Shown one piece after another: positions 19,588 to 30,944 of a stretch of DNA of 64,000 bases. The DNA is taken from contig CABYFG010000005.1 in the NCBI GenBank assembly GCA_902518185.1, positions 31,013 to 95,012 on the forward strand. Direction: 5' to 3'. The notes under the pieces are model-generated. The model was not told the DNA's origin, ran no database searches, and saw nothing but the letters and a program-made list of their open reading frames with translations. Both the position numbers and the translations under genes were made by a program. The stretch's first letter is position 1, and every line of letters starts with the position of its first letter. This DNA is from an uncultured Pelagibacteraceae bacterium. GTDB taxonomy: Bacteria > Pseudomonadota > Alphaproteobacteria > Pelagibacterales > Pelagibacteraceae.

Positions 19588-20732
19588 AAATTTTTTATAA
19601 CTATACCTCCAGTTAAAAATTTTTTGCATCTAGTTGTGCTAGGAAAAGATATAGGTTTCTTTTCTATTGATCTTATAGCTAAATAAGCAAATGCTTGGGA
19701 TTCGACAAAATCTCCATTCACATTATATTTTTCAGATACTTTAAGGTTAATATTTTTTAAATGACTTTGAATTTTTTCAATAAGATATTCATTTTTTCTA
19801 CCCCCTCCACATACAAGCCATTCACTGTTCTTCAAAGAATATCTTGAATGAACATAATCAATTCCCTCAGATATAATTTTAGCAGTAAAATCTGTAATAG
19901 TTGACGCACCATTTTCTATAGATAAACCTTTAGCAAAAAAAATATCAAAATCACTCACATCTAATGAATTTTCGTAAGAAAAAGTTTGGTTTGAGAAATT
20001 TTCTAAAGCTTGATTTAATATGAGTTCATCTGTCTGTCCAGATTTAGCTAATAAACCTTTTTCATCATATTTTTTTTTTGAATTCTTTCTAATCCACTTA
20101 TCTATCAGACAATTACCGGGACCAATATCAAAAGCAATCATATCTTTTGATTTCCATAATTTTTTTTGTTCTACTGTAATTGTAATATTTGCTATGCCAC
20201 CAATATTTATAATATTAATAGGAAATTTTTGATTAAAATCTCTCATTACTTTATTGGCTAACATATTATGGAAAATAGGAGTCAATGGTGCACCCTGACC
20301 ACCATTATTCAAATCATTTTGTCTAAAGTTGAAGACCACTTTTTTTTTTGTCAATTGGGACAATAAATTTCCATCACCTATTTGTATTGACATTTTTTCA
20401 GAGGGATTATGATATATAGTCTGGCCATGAAATCCAATTACATCAACGTTTTTTGACATAGAGTTTAAGGTTTCGTTTATTATCTTGGCATTAAATAATG
20501 TAAAGTCTCTCTCGATCTCATCTAATTGATCTTTATATCTAACAATATCATTTGAATTTGAGATTTTATCTCTAATTAGTAATAATTTTTTGACTAAATG
20601 ATCATCGTATTTAAAGTATTTATCAAAAATTAAAGAAAATTCAGACTCCCCATCAGAATCTATTACTGAAAGATCTATACCATCTAAAGAAGTGCCACTC
20701 ATTAAGCCTAATGCTGTGTAAATTTTTTCCAT
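19584..20732 (-). CDS. anmK: Anhydro-N-acetylmuramic acid kinase
   Basis: ALGLMSGTSLDGIDLSVID, DVIGFHGQTIYHNP, IGGIANIT, AFDIGPGNCLID, LVCGGGRKN. Confidence 0.93.
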   Translation of the reverse strand: MEKIYTALGLMSGTSLDGIDLSVIDSDGESEFSLIFDKYFKYDDHLVKKLLLIRDKISNSNDIVRYKDQLDEIERDFTLFNAKIINETLNSMSKNVDVIGFHGQTIYHNPSEKMSIQIGDGNLLSQLTKKKVVFNFRQNDLNNGGQGAPLTPIFHNMLANKVMRDFNQKFPINIINIGGIANITITVEQKKLWKSKDMIAFDIGPGNCLIDKWIRKNSKKKYDEKGLLAKSGQTDELILNQALENFSNQTFSYENSLDVSDFDIFFAKGLSIENGASTITDFTAKIISEGIDYVHSRYSLKNSEWLVCGGGRKNEYLIEKIQSHLKNINLKVSEKYNVNGDFVESQAFAYLAIRSIEKKPISFPSTTRCKKFLTGGIVIKNF

Positions 20733-20779
20733 TTTTATTTTTTTTTAATAAATATTGTATATTGTTTAATTATAAACTT

Positions 20780-22009
20780 ATGAATAAATTTTTAAAAGAA
20801 TTTAAAGATAGGGACTTTTTCTATCAATGTACAAATGAAAATAATCTATCTAGTTTTGTAAACAAAAACAAAATCAGAGCATATATTGGATTTGATTGTA
20901 CAGCTGAAAGTTTGCATGTAGGAAGTCTGCTTCAAATCATGTGTTTGAGATTATTACAAAAGCATGGCCACCAACCAATTGTTCTACTAGGTGGTGGTAC
21001 TACACGGATTGGTGATCCCTCAGGAAAAGATAAAACAAGAAAAATTTTAAATGAAATTGAGATTAAAAAAAATTCAAAAAATATAAAAAAGATACTTAAA
21101 AATTTTTTAGATACAAATAATAAAAAAGTTAGACCAATTTTTGTTGATAACTATACTTGGCTCAAAAAATTAAATTATATCTCTTTTTTGAGAGATATCG
21201 GTAAATATTTCACAATAAATAAAATGCTAACATTTGAAAGTGTTAAAACAAGATTGGATAGAGAGCAATCGCTAAGTTACATGGAATTTAACTACATGAT
21301 TTTACAAGCATATGATTTTTTAGAACTAAATAAAAAAAAAAATTGTGTTTTACAGATAGGAGGTTCTGATCAATGGGGAAATATCATAAATGGAGTTGAA
21401 TTAATTAAAAGGTATTTAAATAAAGACACATACGGCTTAACAACTCCTTTAATAACTTTAGCTAATGGAGCTAAAATGGGAAAAACGAACGATGGTGCAG
21501 TCTGGCTAGATAAAAAACTTTTATCCCCCTACGACTATTGGCAGTTTTGGAGAAATACCGATGATAGAGATGTTTTCAGATTTTTAAAATACTTTACTGA
21601 TATAGATGTGAATGAAATAGATAATTTTAGAAATGAAAATATTAATAAATTAAAAATTTTACTTGCAAATGAAACAACTGCAATGCTGCATGGAAAAGAT
21701 GCTGCAAAAAAATCTGAACAGATAGCTAAAGATGCGTTTGCAAATAATTCATTAGGGTCAAGTTTGCCATCAGTAATTTTAAAAAAAGTTTTGTTAAAAC
21801 AAAAAATAAATATTATTGACTTAATTTTGATATCTAAACAAGAAAGTTCTAAAAGTCATATTAGAAGGTTAATTAAAGGTAATGGTATTAAGATTAATAA
21901 TAAAACAGTAAATGACGAAAACTTAATTATCAAAGACTCATTCTTTAATGGTAATTTTTTAAAACTTTCAATAGGTAAAAAAAGACACCTCAAAATTCAG
22001 TTAGATTAA
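20780..22009 (+). CDS. tyrS: Tyrosyl-tRNA synthetase
   Basis: YIGFDCTAESLHVGSLLQI, LLGGGTTRIGDPSGKD, GGSDQWGNIINGVELI, AKMGKTNDGAVWL, C-terminal S4-like segment; start MNKFLKEF chosen over the track start. Confidence 0.95.
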   Translation: MNKFLKEFKDRDFFYQCTNENNLSSFVNKNKIRAYIGFDCTAESLHVGSLLQIMCLRLLQKHGHQPIVLLGGGTTRIGDPSGKDKTRKILNEIEIKKNSKNIKKILKNFLDTNNKKVRPIFVDNYTWLKKLNYISFLRDIGKYFTINKMLTFESVKTRLDREQSLSYMEFNYMILQAYDFLELNKKKNCVLQIGGSDQWGNIINGVELIKRYLNKDTYGLTTPLITLANGAKMGKTNDGAVWLDKKLLSPYDYWQFWRNTDDRDVFRFLKYFTDIDVNEIDNFRNENINKLKILLANETTAMLHGKDAAKKSEQIAKDAFANNSLGSSLPSVILKKVLLKQKINIIDLILISKQESSKSHIRRLIKGNGIKINNKTVNDENLIIKDSFFNGNFLKLSIGKKRHLKIQLD

Positions 22010-24192
22010 TTTTTTTTAATCTTTTCTAAAGTTCTTGTTATAAATCTTGGGGTGAGTGTTTTAATTGGATTTACAGTTGTTTCAAGTTTTTTGGGAGGTC
22101 CTTTAATTTTAAAGCTTACTCCAAAAACACCTTCGCCAGTTTTAGAACCGACTAGTATTTTACCCAATACAGGTATAGATCCAATGGCATTGTTTATTGT
22201 TGTAGCTGGTACAAGAGTGCCTCTTAAGCTTATTAACTCATTTTTCTCAACATACCCACTCATCAGTATAGATATGGCTGGCCCTATTGCATAAATTTCA
22301 TCTATAGTCATTAAATTTCCATTGTTTCTAAACTTCATTTCAAACTCTTCAAAACCTATGCCTTCACCGGATAAAATATCAGCTATTCCTTGAAGTGATG
22401 CTAAAGTCAGTAATTTAGTGAGTGCTGGCAACTCTTTTAATTTAAAATCATAAATTTTTAGCGTTGATATCGTCTGATCATTTTTTTTAGTTGAATAAAA
22501 ATCAAGTATTCCACGTTCAAATCCTTTAATAAATTTATATCTGCTAACTATTACTTTTGCTTTATCTAAAAATAATGTTTTAATCACTTGTCCATCCTTG
22601 GATCTGACAGTAAATTCAATTTTCTTATCTTTAGAAAAAAATCCAATTAAATTTCCTTTGATTATCTTTTGGTTTTTGAAAGATAAATTACCATTGAAAT
22701 TACTTAGAATATGATTTTTGTCTAAAATAACTTTTTCAATATCAATATCTAACTTTAAATTTTCATTTTTGAAATAAGTCTTATCATTAGTATTATTAAT
22801 TAAGTTATCTATAATATTATTTGCATTAAAAATTGACCCTTTTAAATAAAACACATTTTTTTTTTTATTTATATTAAATGAGTTTTTTTTGTCCTCTCTA
22901 TCCAAAAAATTAGCTCTCACTGTCTTTAAATCATTTATATTCTTATTTTTATCTAAAACTAAATCAGTAATAATAATCTGATTTTCTTTTTCATTCAAAG
23001 AAATGGTATCAAACCTTATTAGATTATCTGAACTTATATTTCCCTCTAATTTTATAGTTAATTCATTTTTTTCTTTTTTTTTGTAATTTAAGAAATTTAT
23101 TATTAGCGGATTTTTTAATACTTTATATAATGTTTTAAACTCCAATTTATTATTGTTTTTAATTATTGAATAATCTAAATAATCCACTTCATTTTGAATT
23201 AACAATTTTCCATTTCCTTGAACTTTTATTTTTTTTTTGGAATAATTAATATTTATTTTATGATTTAAAAAATTTATATTATCTTTAATATTTGGAAATA
23301 AAGATTTTAAATCTTGTGTATTTTTAATCACCAGTTCATCAAATAAAATTTCAGAGTTAAAAATTAAATCATTAAATTCAAACTTTTTATTTAAGATAAA
23401 AGAAAATTTATTTTTTGACTTGAATAATATTTTATCTATATTTAAGTTCTTTAAATATGGTTTAAGAAATAAATCTATATTTTGCTTTTTTAAGTTAATG
23501 TTATTGTTTTCTAAAGACCCTTTTACAGTTAAGTCATTATTCAAACTTATAAGATTTATACTTTCAGAAAAAAATTTTAAATCGTTTAAAACAAAATTAA
23601 TTTGACTTAAACTTAAATTATTTTGTCTAAAATCAAATAATAAATTTACTCTATTAAGATTGTATTTTTTTGAAATATTTAAAGCTGTATCTCTTAAAAT
23701 GCCCTTAACCTTATAATTATTTCTTATTTTTCCGTCCTTGTTAAACTCCAATTTTATATCAGCTATCACATACCCTTTTTTAATTATTCTTTCAAAAAAA
23801 AATATTTCAGGCTTATAAGATATACCTTTATAAAATGATAATATTTCCTGAATTTCAAGAGCCTTCGTTGAAATTTCCAAATCTTTAATTAAAAAATTTT
23901 TTGAAAATAATAATCTTAGAGGAATTTGTGTTTTTATATACTCTAATTCAATAATGCCATCTTTATTTTTTAATTTTGGGGCTAAAGTTCTTATATTTAG
24001 CTTAAAATTAAGTGGATCTAAAACTATCTTAATTTTTTGCAATTCAATAATAAGATCTTTATTTATCTTATTAATATTTTTTAATATTTGATTATTAAAT
24101 CTTTGTGTTTCAAAGCCAATTAAGCTGCTATAAAAGATTAAAATTAAAATAAGTGTTAACAAAATAGTAGAAAATTTTAATATAAATCTCAT
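22006..24192 (-). CDS. AsmA-like / DUF3971-type large envelope protein
   Basis: N-terminal TM, long beta-rich body, C-terminal LQGIADILSGEGIGFEEFEMKFRNNGNLMTIDEIYAIGPAISILMSGYV. Confidence 0.75.
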   Translation of the reverse strand: MRFILKFSTILLTLILILIFYSSLIGFETQRFNNQILKNINKINKDLIIELQKIKIVLDPLNFKLNIRTLAPKLKNKDGIIELEYIKTQIPLRLLFSKNFLIKDLEISTKALEIQEILSFYKGISYKPEIFFFERIIKKGYVIADIKLEFNKDGKIRNNYKVKGILRDTALNISKKYNLNRVNLLFDFRQNNLSLSQINFVLNDLKFFSESINLISLNNDLTVKGSLENNNINLKKQNIDLFLKPYLKNLNIDKILFKSKNKFSFILNKKFEFNDLIFNSEILFDELVIKNTQDLKSLFPNIKDNINFLNHKININYSKKKIKVQGNGKLLIQNEVDYLDYSIIKNNNKLEFKTLYKVLKNPLIINFLNYKKKEKNELTIKLEGNISSDNLIRFDTISLNEKENQIIITDLVLDKNKNINDLKTVRANFLDREDKKNSFNINKKKNVFYLKGSIFNANNIIDNLINNTNDKTYFKNENLKLDIDIEKVILDKNHILSNFNGNLSFKNQKIIKGNLIGFFSKDKKIEFTVRSKDGQVIKTLFLDKAKVIVSRYKFIKGFERGILDFYSTKKNDQTISTLKIYDFKLKELPALTKLLTLASLQGIADILSGEGIGFEEFEMKFRNNGNLMTIDEIYAIGPAISILMSGYVEKNELISLRGTLVPATTINNAIGSIPVLGKILVGSKTGEGVFGVSFKIKGPPKKLETTVNPIKTLTPRFITRTLEKIKKN

Positions 24193-25284
24193 CTGTTTTG
24201 ATGTAATGATTTTTCAAGGAAATCATCTATATCTCCATTCAATATTTTATCTGGGTTTGTGCTCTCGAAGTTTGTTCTATTATCTTTTACCAACCTATAA
24301 GGTTGCAAAATATAAGATCTTATTTGATGACCCCATCCTATATCTGATTTAGTAGACTCCAGATTTTCATTCTCTTTTTCTTTTTTTTTAATCTCAAAAT
24401 CATAAAGCCTTGCTTTAAGCATATTAATACAAGTTTCTTTATTTTTATGTTGTGACCTTTCGTTCTGACATTGAACAACAATTTTTGAGGGTAAATGAGT
24501 AATTCTTACTGCACTATCTGTAGTATTGACATGTTGACCGCCTGCACCACTCGATCTATAAGTGTCAATTCTCAAATCTTTCTCCAAAATTTCAATCTTA
24601 ATATTTTCATCAATTACAGGATAGATCCAGACACTTGCAAAGCTAGTGTGTCTCCTAGCTCCCGAATCGAAAGGTGAAATCCTTACCAGTCTGTGTATAC
24701 CTGACTCGCTTTTAAGCCAACCAAAAACATATTCTCCCTCTATCTTTACTGTAGAAGATTTTATACCTGCCTCATCTCCTTTGTGTTCAGAAATTAAACT
24801 ACTTTTAAAATTTTTTTTATCTGACCATTTTAAGTACATTCTTCTAAGCATATCTGCCCAATCCTGACTTTCTGTGCCTCCAGCCCCAGCATGAATTTCA
24901 ATATAACAATCTAATGTGTCAGACTCATTTGATAAAAAACACTTAATCTCATTTTTTTTTACCTCATTTTTTAATTTCTCAACACTTACTAGTATATCAT
25001 TTTGGATTTTATTATTTTTTTCTTCCTCTGCTAGTTGATATAAATCATCTAAATCTCTCAATTTTATAACTGAGGTCTTAAATGAATTAACCATATCCTC
25101 CAATAATTTCTTATATTTAAGGATTTTTTTTGAATCTATTTTGTTTTTCCAAAAATTTGGTTCAACAATTTTTTTATTTAATTCTTCTAATTGAGTATAA
25201 ATCTTATTATTTTCAAAGATACTCCTTAATTCTTTGATTTACTTTTTCTATTTCTTTTTTGAGAATTAAATATTTATTATCCAT
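24189..25284 (-). CDS. prfB: Peptide chain release factor 2 with programmed +1 frameshift (zero frame 25284-25213, main frame thereafter)
   Basis: GAGGTESQDWADMLRRMY, SGAGGQHVNTTDSAVRI; 5' segment ATG...AAG GAG TAT CTT TGA (UGA at 25215-25213) then +1 frame ENNKIYTQLEELNKKIVEPNFWKNK joins the track ORF in frame. Confidence 0.93.
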
Positions 25285-27620
25285 TAATAAAATCTTAATA
25301 TATTATTTGAGTCGAATCTATTATTATTTGAATATAAAACTTTTCCTTCTACAACATTTTTTTCTTTATAAGCTTCAATAATTGTATCTTTTGAGGAAAA
25401 TTTTGCTTTTGAACCTGTTAATGTGTCTATTACCATCATTGTGATTCCATCCGCTACCTTAAAAGGTCTTGCATCAGATTTTTTGATTGCTTCTTTGATA
25501 AAATCTCTAAATATAGGAAGTGCAACTTTCGAGCCTGTTTCAAATTTACCAAGCGGCTTGGGATTATCCATCCCCACATAAACGCCCACTAATAAATTTG
25601 ATGTAAAACCTATAAACCAAGTATCAGTGTTGTCATTAGTCGTACCAGTTTTGCCTGCAATATTAATATTTAGATTTTTTAATTTTTTACCTGTTCCCCT
25701 TTGAACAACTCCTTCCAAAAGAGAGGTAATTTGATAGGCTGTTTGAGGTGAGAAAACTTCTTTATACTCATCTTTTATAGAGGGAAAATCTTTACTAGTG
25801 AATGATATCTCATCACAGTTTAGGCATGATCGTTTATCATCTCTCATAATAGTGTTTCCTTCGCTATCTTGAATCCTATCAATTAAAATTGGTTTTACTA
25901 ATTTTCCACCATTAACAAATGATGAATAAGCGCTGGTTAATTTTAACAATGTTGTTTCAGCTGATCCAAGTGACATGGATAGTAATTTTTCTGGGTTTTC
26001 ATAAATTCCAAGCTCTTTTGAAAATTTAGTAATTTTCTCAATACCCAAATTCTGGGCTATTCTAACAGTCATTAAATTTCTTGATTTTTCTAAACCTGTT
26101 CTAAGTGTAGACAATCCATAGAATTTTCTACCGTAATTTTCCGGCTTCCACATTTTTAAGTCTGAACCTTGTTCCAAAACTAACGGTGCATCTAGAATTA
26201 ATGAGGAAGGAGTATAATTATTTTCTAATGCCAAAGCATATACAAAAGGTTTAAATGCTGAACCTGGTTGTCTCAATGCTTGAGTCGCTCTGTTAAATTC
26301 GCTATTCTTAAAACTAAATCCACCAGTGAGTGCTAAAACTCTTCCTGTATAAGGATCCATAACAACTATTCCACCATTAATTTTTGGAATTTGTTTTAAC
26401 GAATATTTTTTTTTATCTATCTTCTCAACATAAACAATGTCACCTTTTTGAAGTATTTCATCAAAATTTTTTTTTGTCCATGAAATATCAGAATAATCTA
26501 AAGTACCCTCAATATTATTTTCAGTCTCAATAATTGATGAAAATTTATCTACTTTTCTAATAATAGCTAATTTCCAATTAATTGATTTTTCTAACTTATA
26601 TTTTTCTAAATTTTTTACCCAATTAGAATTATATTTTTTATTCTCTAAGACTCCATGCCAACCTTTTCTTCTATCATATGAAATTAAACCTTTTCTCAAT
26701 GAATTTGTGGCAATTTTTTGTAAATTTAAATTTATGGGAGTATTTATATTAAAACCTTGTTTATAAACTTTTTCATATGTGAGTTTTTCAATTATTTTTT
26801 TTCTTACATCCTCAATATAATATTGAGAGTCTTCTAAGAAAACTTTTTTGATTTTTTTTAACTTAATTTTATTTTTTTTTAAGTTTTGATATTCATCATA
26901 ACTTAGAAAATCATTTTCATATAAGTTTTTTAAAACTAAATTTCTTCTAAATTTTGCAAGATCAATATTTTTGTAAGGATTATATTTACTCGGCGCTTTA
27001 GGTAAAGCTGCTAATAAAGCAGCCTCATGATAATTCAATTCTTTTATTGATTTATCGAAATACTCTAAACTAGCAGCAGCAACTCCATATGCACCGCTTC
27101 CCAAATAAATCTGGTTTAAATATAGTTCTAAAATTCTTTCTTTGGATAAAGCCCTCTCTATCCTGAAGGCTAAAATTGCCTCTTTAATTTTTCTATTCAA
27201 GCTTACTTCATTTGTTAATAAAAAATTTTTTGCAACTTGCTGAGTAATAGTAGATGCTCCCTCCAATCTTTTTGATTTTATAAGATTGCCAATGTTATTA
27301 AGGGTTGCTCTGACCACCCCTTTTGCATCAACACCAGGATGAGTAAAAAAATTTTTATCCTCTGCCGATAAAAAAGCATGCACAACTGTCTTTGGAATAG
27401 ATTTATATGGAACAAAAATTCTTTTTTCTGTTGAAAAATTGGCAACCAAATCTCCATTCCCAGAATAAACTTTGCTTGAAACAGAAGGTTTATAATTTTT
27501 CAAAAATTTATAATCTGGTATTTTGTTAGAAAAATTCCATAATAGTACCAAAATACATAAAGAGAAAAACAACGAAAAGCCTAGAAAAACTAGTAATAAT
27601 TTTTTAATTATCCTATTCAT
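25284..27620 (-). CDS. mrcA: Penicillin-binding protein 1A
   Basis: Transglycosylase motifs AFLSAEDKNFFTHPGVD, LEGASTITQQVAKNFLL; transpeptidase PGSAFKPFVYA, KTGTTNDNTDTWFIGF. Confidence 0.95.
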   Translation of the reverse strand: MNRIIKKLLLVFLGFSLFFSLCILVLLWNFSNKIPDYKFLKNYKPSVSSKVYSGNGDLVANFSTEKRIFVPYKSIPKTVVHAFLSAEDKNFFTHPGVDAKGVVRATLNNIGNLIKSKRLEGASTITQQVAKNFLLTNEVSLNRKIKEAILAFRIERALSKERILELYLNQIYLGSGAYGVAAASLEYFDKSIKELNYHEAALLAALPKAPSKYNPYKNIDLAKFRRNLVLKNLYENDFLSYDEYQNLKKNKIKLKKIKKVFLEDSQYYIEDVRKKIIEKLTYEKVYKQGFNINTPINLNLQKIATNSLRKGLISYDRRKGWHGVLENKKYNSNWVKNLEKYKLEKSINWKLAIIRKVDKFSSIIETENNIEGTLDYSDISWTKKNFDEILQKGDIVYVEKIDKKKYSLKQIPKINGGIVVMDPYTGRVLALTGGFSFKNSEFNRATQALRQPGSAFKPFVYALALENNYTPSSLILDAPLVLEQGSDLKMWKPENYGRKFYGLSTLRTGLEKSRNLMTVRIAQNLGIEKITKFSKELGIYENPEKLLSMSLGSAETTLLKLTSAYSSFVNGGKLVKPILIDRIQDSEGNTIMRDDKRSCLNCDEISFTSKDFPSIKDEYKEVFSPQTAYQITSLLEGVVQRGTGKKLKNLNINIAGKTGTTNDNTDTWFIGFTSNLLVGVYVGMDNPKPLGKFETGSKVALPIFRDFIKEAIKKSDARPFKVADGITMMVIDTLTGSKAKFSSKDTIIEAYKEKNVVEGKVLYSNNNRFDSNNILRFY

Positions 27621-27716
27621 TTTATTTCCATTCTATATAGGAATTTGTTAAAGATAAGGCATGAAAACTAACAAAATTTATCAAATAGCTTAAATGAGTC
27701 AATCAAACAAAAAACT

Positions 27717-29504
27717 ATGGAAAAAAATTTATATATTGATGCTACGCATCCAAATGAAACACGAGTCGTGCTTAAGTCTAATAACAAGATTGAAGATTAT
27801 GAGTACGAGGGCTTAAAAAATAATTTAATTAAAAACAATATTTATTTAGGTAAAGTAAGTAGAATTGAACCATCTCTTCAAGCAGCTTTCGTAGATTTCG
27901 GTAGAGAAAGGCATGGATTTTTATCATTTAATGATATTCAATCAGACTATTATCAAATACCCAAAAATGATATTGAAATAATAAAAAAAGAAGAAGAGAG
28001 AGCAAGAGAAGAGCTCTCAAAAAAAGTAGAAGCTAAAGAAGAAGAAAATATTGCTGAAGGAAAATTAGAAATTGATGATCCTTTAGAAAATAAAGAAATT
28101 GAAAATGAGAATAAAGAAAATTTTGAAGAAATAGAAAAGAGAGAATTTAAACCTAAATTTAAAAGATATAAAATTCAAGAGGTAATCAAACCTAACCAGG
28201 TAATATTAGTACAAGTAATTAAAGATGAGAGGGGGCAGAAAGGAGCAGCTCTAAGTACTTTTATATCCATAGCGGGAAAATATATTGTTTTAATGCCAAA
28301 TACTCCAAAAGGTGGGGGAATTTCGAGAAAAATTTTTAATCCAGCTGATAGAAAGAAAATAAGAATTATTTTGAATGAAATTGAAATTCCAAAAGAAATG
28401 GGATTGATAGTTAGAACAGCAGGGAGTAATAAAACTAAAAATGAAATTAATCAGGATTTAAATTCACTTATTAATTCATGGAATCAAATTAAAGAAAATG
28501 CCATTAATTCAATTGCACCTGCTTTAATTCATCAAGAAAGTGAGATCATAAAAAGAACTATAAGAGATATGTACGATGATAGCACAAAAAATATTATAGT
28601 TGAGGGTAGTGAGGGATTTAAAAGAGCTCAAAATTTCATGAAAACAATGATGCCTTCTCATGTTAAGAAAATAAAAAAGTATAGAGGAAAAACATCATTA
28701 TTTATTGAAGAAGGTATAGAGGAGAAACTAAATCAAATTTTTGAATCAGAAATAAAACTAAACTCTGGTGGATATTTAGTAATAAATCCAACTGAAGCTT
28801 TAGTTTCTATCGATGTCAATTCTGGTAGTTCAATTAAACAAAAAAATGTTGAAAACACTGCTTTGGATACAAATCTCGAGGCAGTAGACGAAATAACAAG
28901 ACAAATCAAAATAAGAGATCTATCAGGTCTTATAATAATTGATTTTATAGATATGCTAAGTTTTGGAAATAGAAAAACAGTTGAACGAAGATTAAAAGAA
29001 AAATGTAGGGCAGATAGAGCACGTATTCAAATTGGAAGAATTAGCAATTTTGGATTACTTGAAATGTCTAGGCAAAGGTTAAGAGAAAGTGCTGTTAAAT
29101 GGAAAGTAGGGCTAACAGATGAATCTTTCGCACAAAAGTTGTTAAAGTTGGTTGAAATTAAAACAGTATTAAACAAAGCTAAGTTTGTTGATGTAAAAGT
29201 TTGTGAAAAAATATCGGATTTTTTAAAAGAAAATTTTATTGGAGATTTAACTCATTTTGAAAAGAAAAATAAAATAAAAATAGATATAATCATAGACAAA
29301 AATTTAGTCATACCAGAATATATTATTGATCTTAAAAATAAGTCGAAAAAAACTATTCAATTAATAGAACATTACGAAAAATTGAAAAATTTAGAATTAC
29401 AAAAAGTTAATGATAACATAATAAACTTAAAAGCTAAAAAAAAATTTAAAAAAAAATCTGTGAAAAAAAAAATTTTTATAAAAAAACTAAATAACCCCTT
29501 GTGA
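27717..29504 (+). CDS. rne: Ribonuclease E/G family protein
   Basis: [64 protein letters not shown]; acidic/basic insertion within the S1 domain. Confidence 0.93.
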   Translation: MEKNLYIDATHPNETRVVLKSNNKIEDYEYEGLKNNLIKNNIYLGKVSRIEPSLQAAFVDFGRERHGFLSFNDIQSDYYQIPKNDIEIIKKEEERAREELSKKVEAKEEENIAEGKLEIDDPLENKEIENENKENFEEIEKREFKPKFKRYKIQEVIKPNQVILVQVIKDERGQKGAALSTFISIAGKYIVLMPNTPKGGGISRKIFNPADRKKIRIILNEIEIPKEMGLIVRTAGSNKTKNEINQDLNSLINSWNQIKENAINSIAPALIHQESEIIKRTIRDMYDDSTKNIIVEGSEGFKRAQNFMKTMMPSHVKKIKKYRGKTSLFIEEGIEEKLNQIFESEIKLNSGGYLVINPTEALVSIDVNSGSSIKQKNVENTALDTNLEAVDEITRQIKIRDLSGLIIIDFIDMLSFGNRKTVERRLKEKCRADRARIQIGRISNFGLLEMSRQRLRESAVKWKVGLTDESFAQKLLKLVEIKTVLNKAKFVDVKVCEKISDFLKENFIGDLTHFEKKNKIKIDIIIDKNLVIPEYIIDLKNKSKKTIQLIEHYEKLKNLELQKVNDNIINLKAKKKFKKKSVKKKIFIKKLNNPL

Positions 29505-30260
29505 AGGTGAAGAGGCTTCTCCCATTAAGTTTTTAGAAATTCTTCCAGATAAATAAGATTTTCTTCCAGCTAATACTGCATGTTTAAAAGCTTGCGCCAT
29601 CTCAAATGGTTTTTTGGCCTTTGCGATAGCAGTGTTAACTAAAACACCGTCACATCCTAATTCCATAGCGATTGCTGCATCTGATGCTTGACCTAGACCA
29701 GCGTCAATAATTAGAGGTAGTTTAGTTTGAGCTCTTATGATTTTAATATTTACTTTGTTTTGTATACCTAAACCAGAACCTATCGGGGCAGCTAAAGGCA
29801 TAATAGCTTTGGCCCCAGAGTTCTCAAGTCTTTTAGCCATCAATGGATCATCAGTGCAATATACCATTACCTGAAAACCTTCTTTTGATAAAATCTCAGT
29901 AGATTTAAGTGTCTCTATCATTTCAGGATACAAATTTTTTTTATCTCCTAAAACTTCTAACTTAACTAATTTCCATCCACCAATTTCTCTCGCCAACCTC
30001 AGTGTTCTCAATGCCTGTTGGCTAGTGAAACAACCAGCAGTGTTAGGAAGATAAGTTATTTTTTTTGGATCAATAAAATCCATTAACAACGGCTTTTTTT
30101 TATCAGAAATATTTACTCTTCTTACTGCCACTGTCACTATTTCTGCCCCAGATAACTTTACTGCCTTAGCACACTCATGCATATTTTTATATTTTCCGGT
30201 ACCAACTATGAGTCTTGATGTAAATTTTTTATTTGCTATCACAAATTTACTTTTTTCCAA
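29487..30260 (-). CDS. thiG: Thiazole synthase
   Basis: [90 protein letters not shown]. Confidence 0.96.
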   Translation of the reverse strand: MEKSKFVIANKKFTSRLIVGTGKYKNMHECAKAVKLSGAEIVTVAVRRVNISDKKKPLLMDFIDPKKITYLPNTAGCFTSQQALRTLRLAREIGGWKLVKLEVLGDKKNLYPEMIETLKSTEILSKEGFQVMVYCTDDPLMAKRLENSGAKAIMPLAAPIGSGLGIQNKVNIKIIRAQTKLPLIIDAGLGQASDAAIAMELGCDGVLVNTAIAKAKKPFEMAQAFKHAVLAGRKSYLSGRISKNLMGEASSPSQGVI

Positions 30261-30262
30261 AA

Positions 30263-30481
30263 CTAACCTCCTCCAATAAAATGGACAATTTCAATTTTAT
30301 CATTTTGTCTAATTTTTATTTTGTTAAGCTTTTTTTTATCTATAATTTCTTGATTGATTTCAATAGCCACTTTATTAATAGGTATTTTCATTTTTTTTAT
30401 TAAGTTGTATATTTTGTAATTATTAGGAATAAGCTTATATTTTCCATTTATTTTAATTTTTATTTTTTTTATATTTTTCAT
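30263..30481 (-). CDS. thiS: Sulfur carrier protein ThiS (track ORF to 30670 is over-extended into aroQ antisense)
   Basis: [16 protein letters not shown]...[12 protein letters not shown]-terminal GG, adjacent to thiG. Confidence 0.88.
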   Translation of the reverse strand: MKNIKKIKIKINGKYKLIPNNYKIYNLIKKMKIPINKVAIEINQEIIDKKKLNKIKIRQNDKIEIVHFIGGG

Positions 30482-30497
30482 CGTATATAAAGTGTGA

Positions 30498-30944
30498 ATG
30501 AATAATAAAATAATTATTATCAATGGTCCAAATCTTAATCTATTAGGAGAAAGAGAACAATCACAATATGGCACAATAACTTTCGAAAAATTAAAACATA
30601 ATTGTTTAGATAAATCAAAAGAATTAGGTCTTGACGCTGAATTTACCCAATCTAATCTTGAGGGAGACATAGTGAATTTAATTCAAGATGCTAGAAAAAA
30701 ATATGATGGAATAATTATCAATGCGGCAGCTTTTACACACACATCAGTAGCGATAAGAGATGCTCTTAGTATTTTCAAGAAACCGATTATTGAAGTCCAT
30801 ATTTCTAATATTTATAAAAGAGAGGAATTTAGACAAAAATCATTAATTAGTGATATAGTTACTGGTGGAATATTTGGATTGAATGATAATGGTTATATTT
30901 TAGCCATAATTGCAATTCAAAAGCTTTTAAAAAATGAAAATTAA
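30498..30944 (+). CDS. aroQ: 3-dehydroquinate dehydratase type II
   Basis: IIIINGPNLNLLGEREQSQYG, IINAAAFTHTSVAIRDAL, PIIEVHISNIYKREEFR. Confidence 0.96.
   Translation: MNNKIIIINGPNLNLLGEREQSQYGTITFEKLKHNCLDKSKELGLDAEFTQSNLEGDIVNLIQDARKKYDGIIINAAAFTHTSVAIRDALSIFKKPIIEVHISNIYKREEFRQKSLISDIVTGGIFGLNDNGYILAIIAIQKLLKNEN

Noticed and set aside
30482-30670. N-terminal 63 residues of the 135-aa track ORF before ThiS
   Set aside because: Lies antisense to aroQ and is not ThiS-like; artefactual extension
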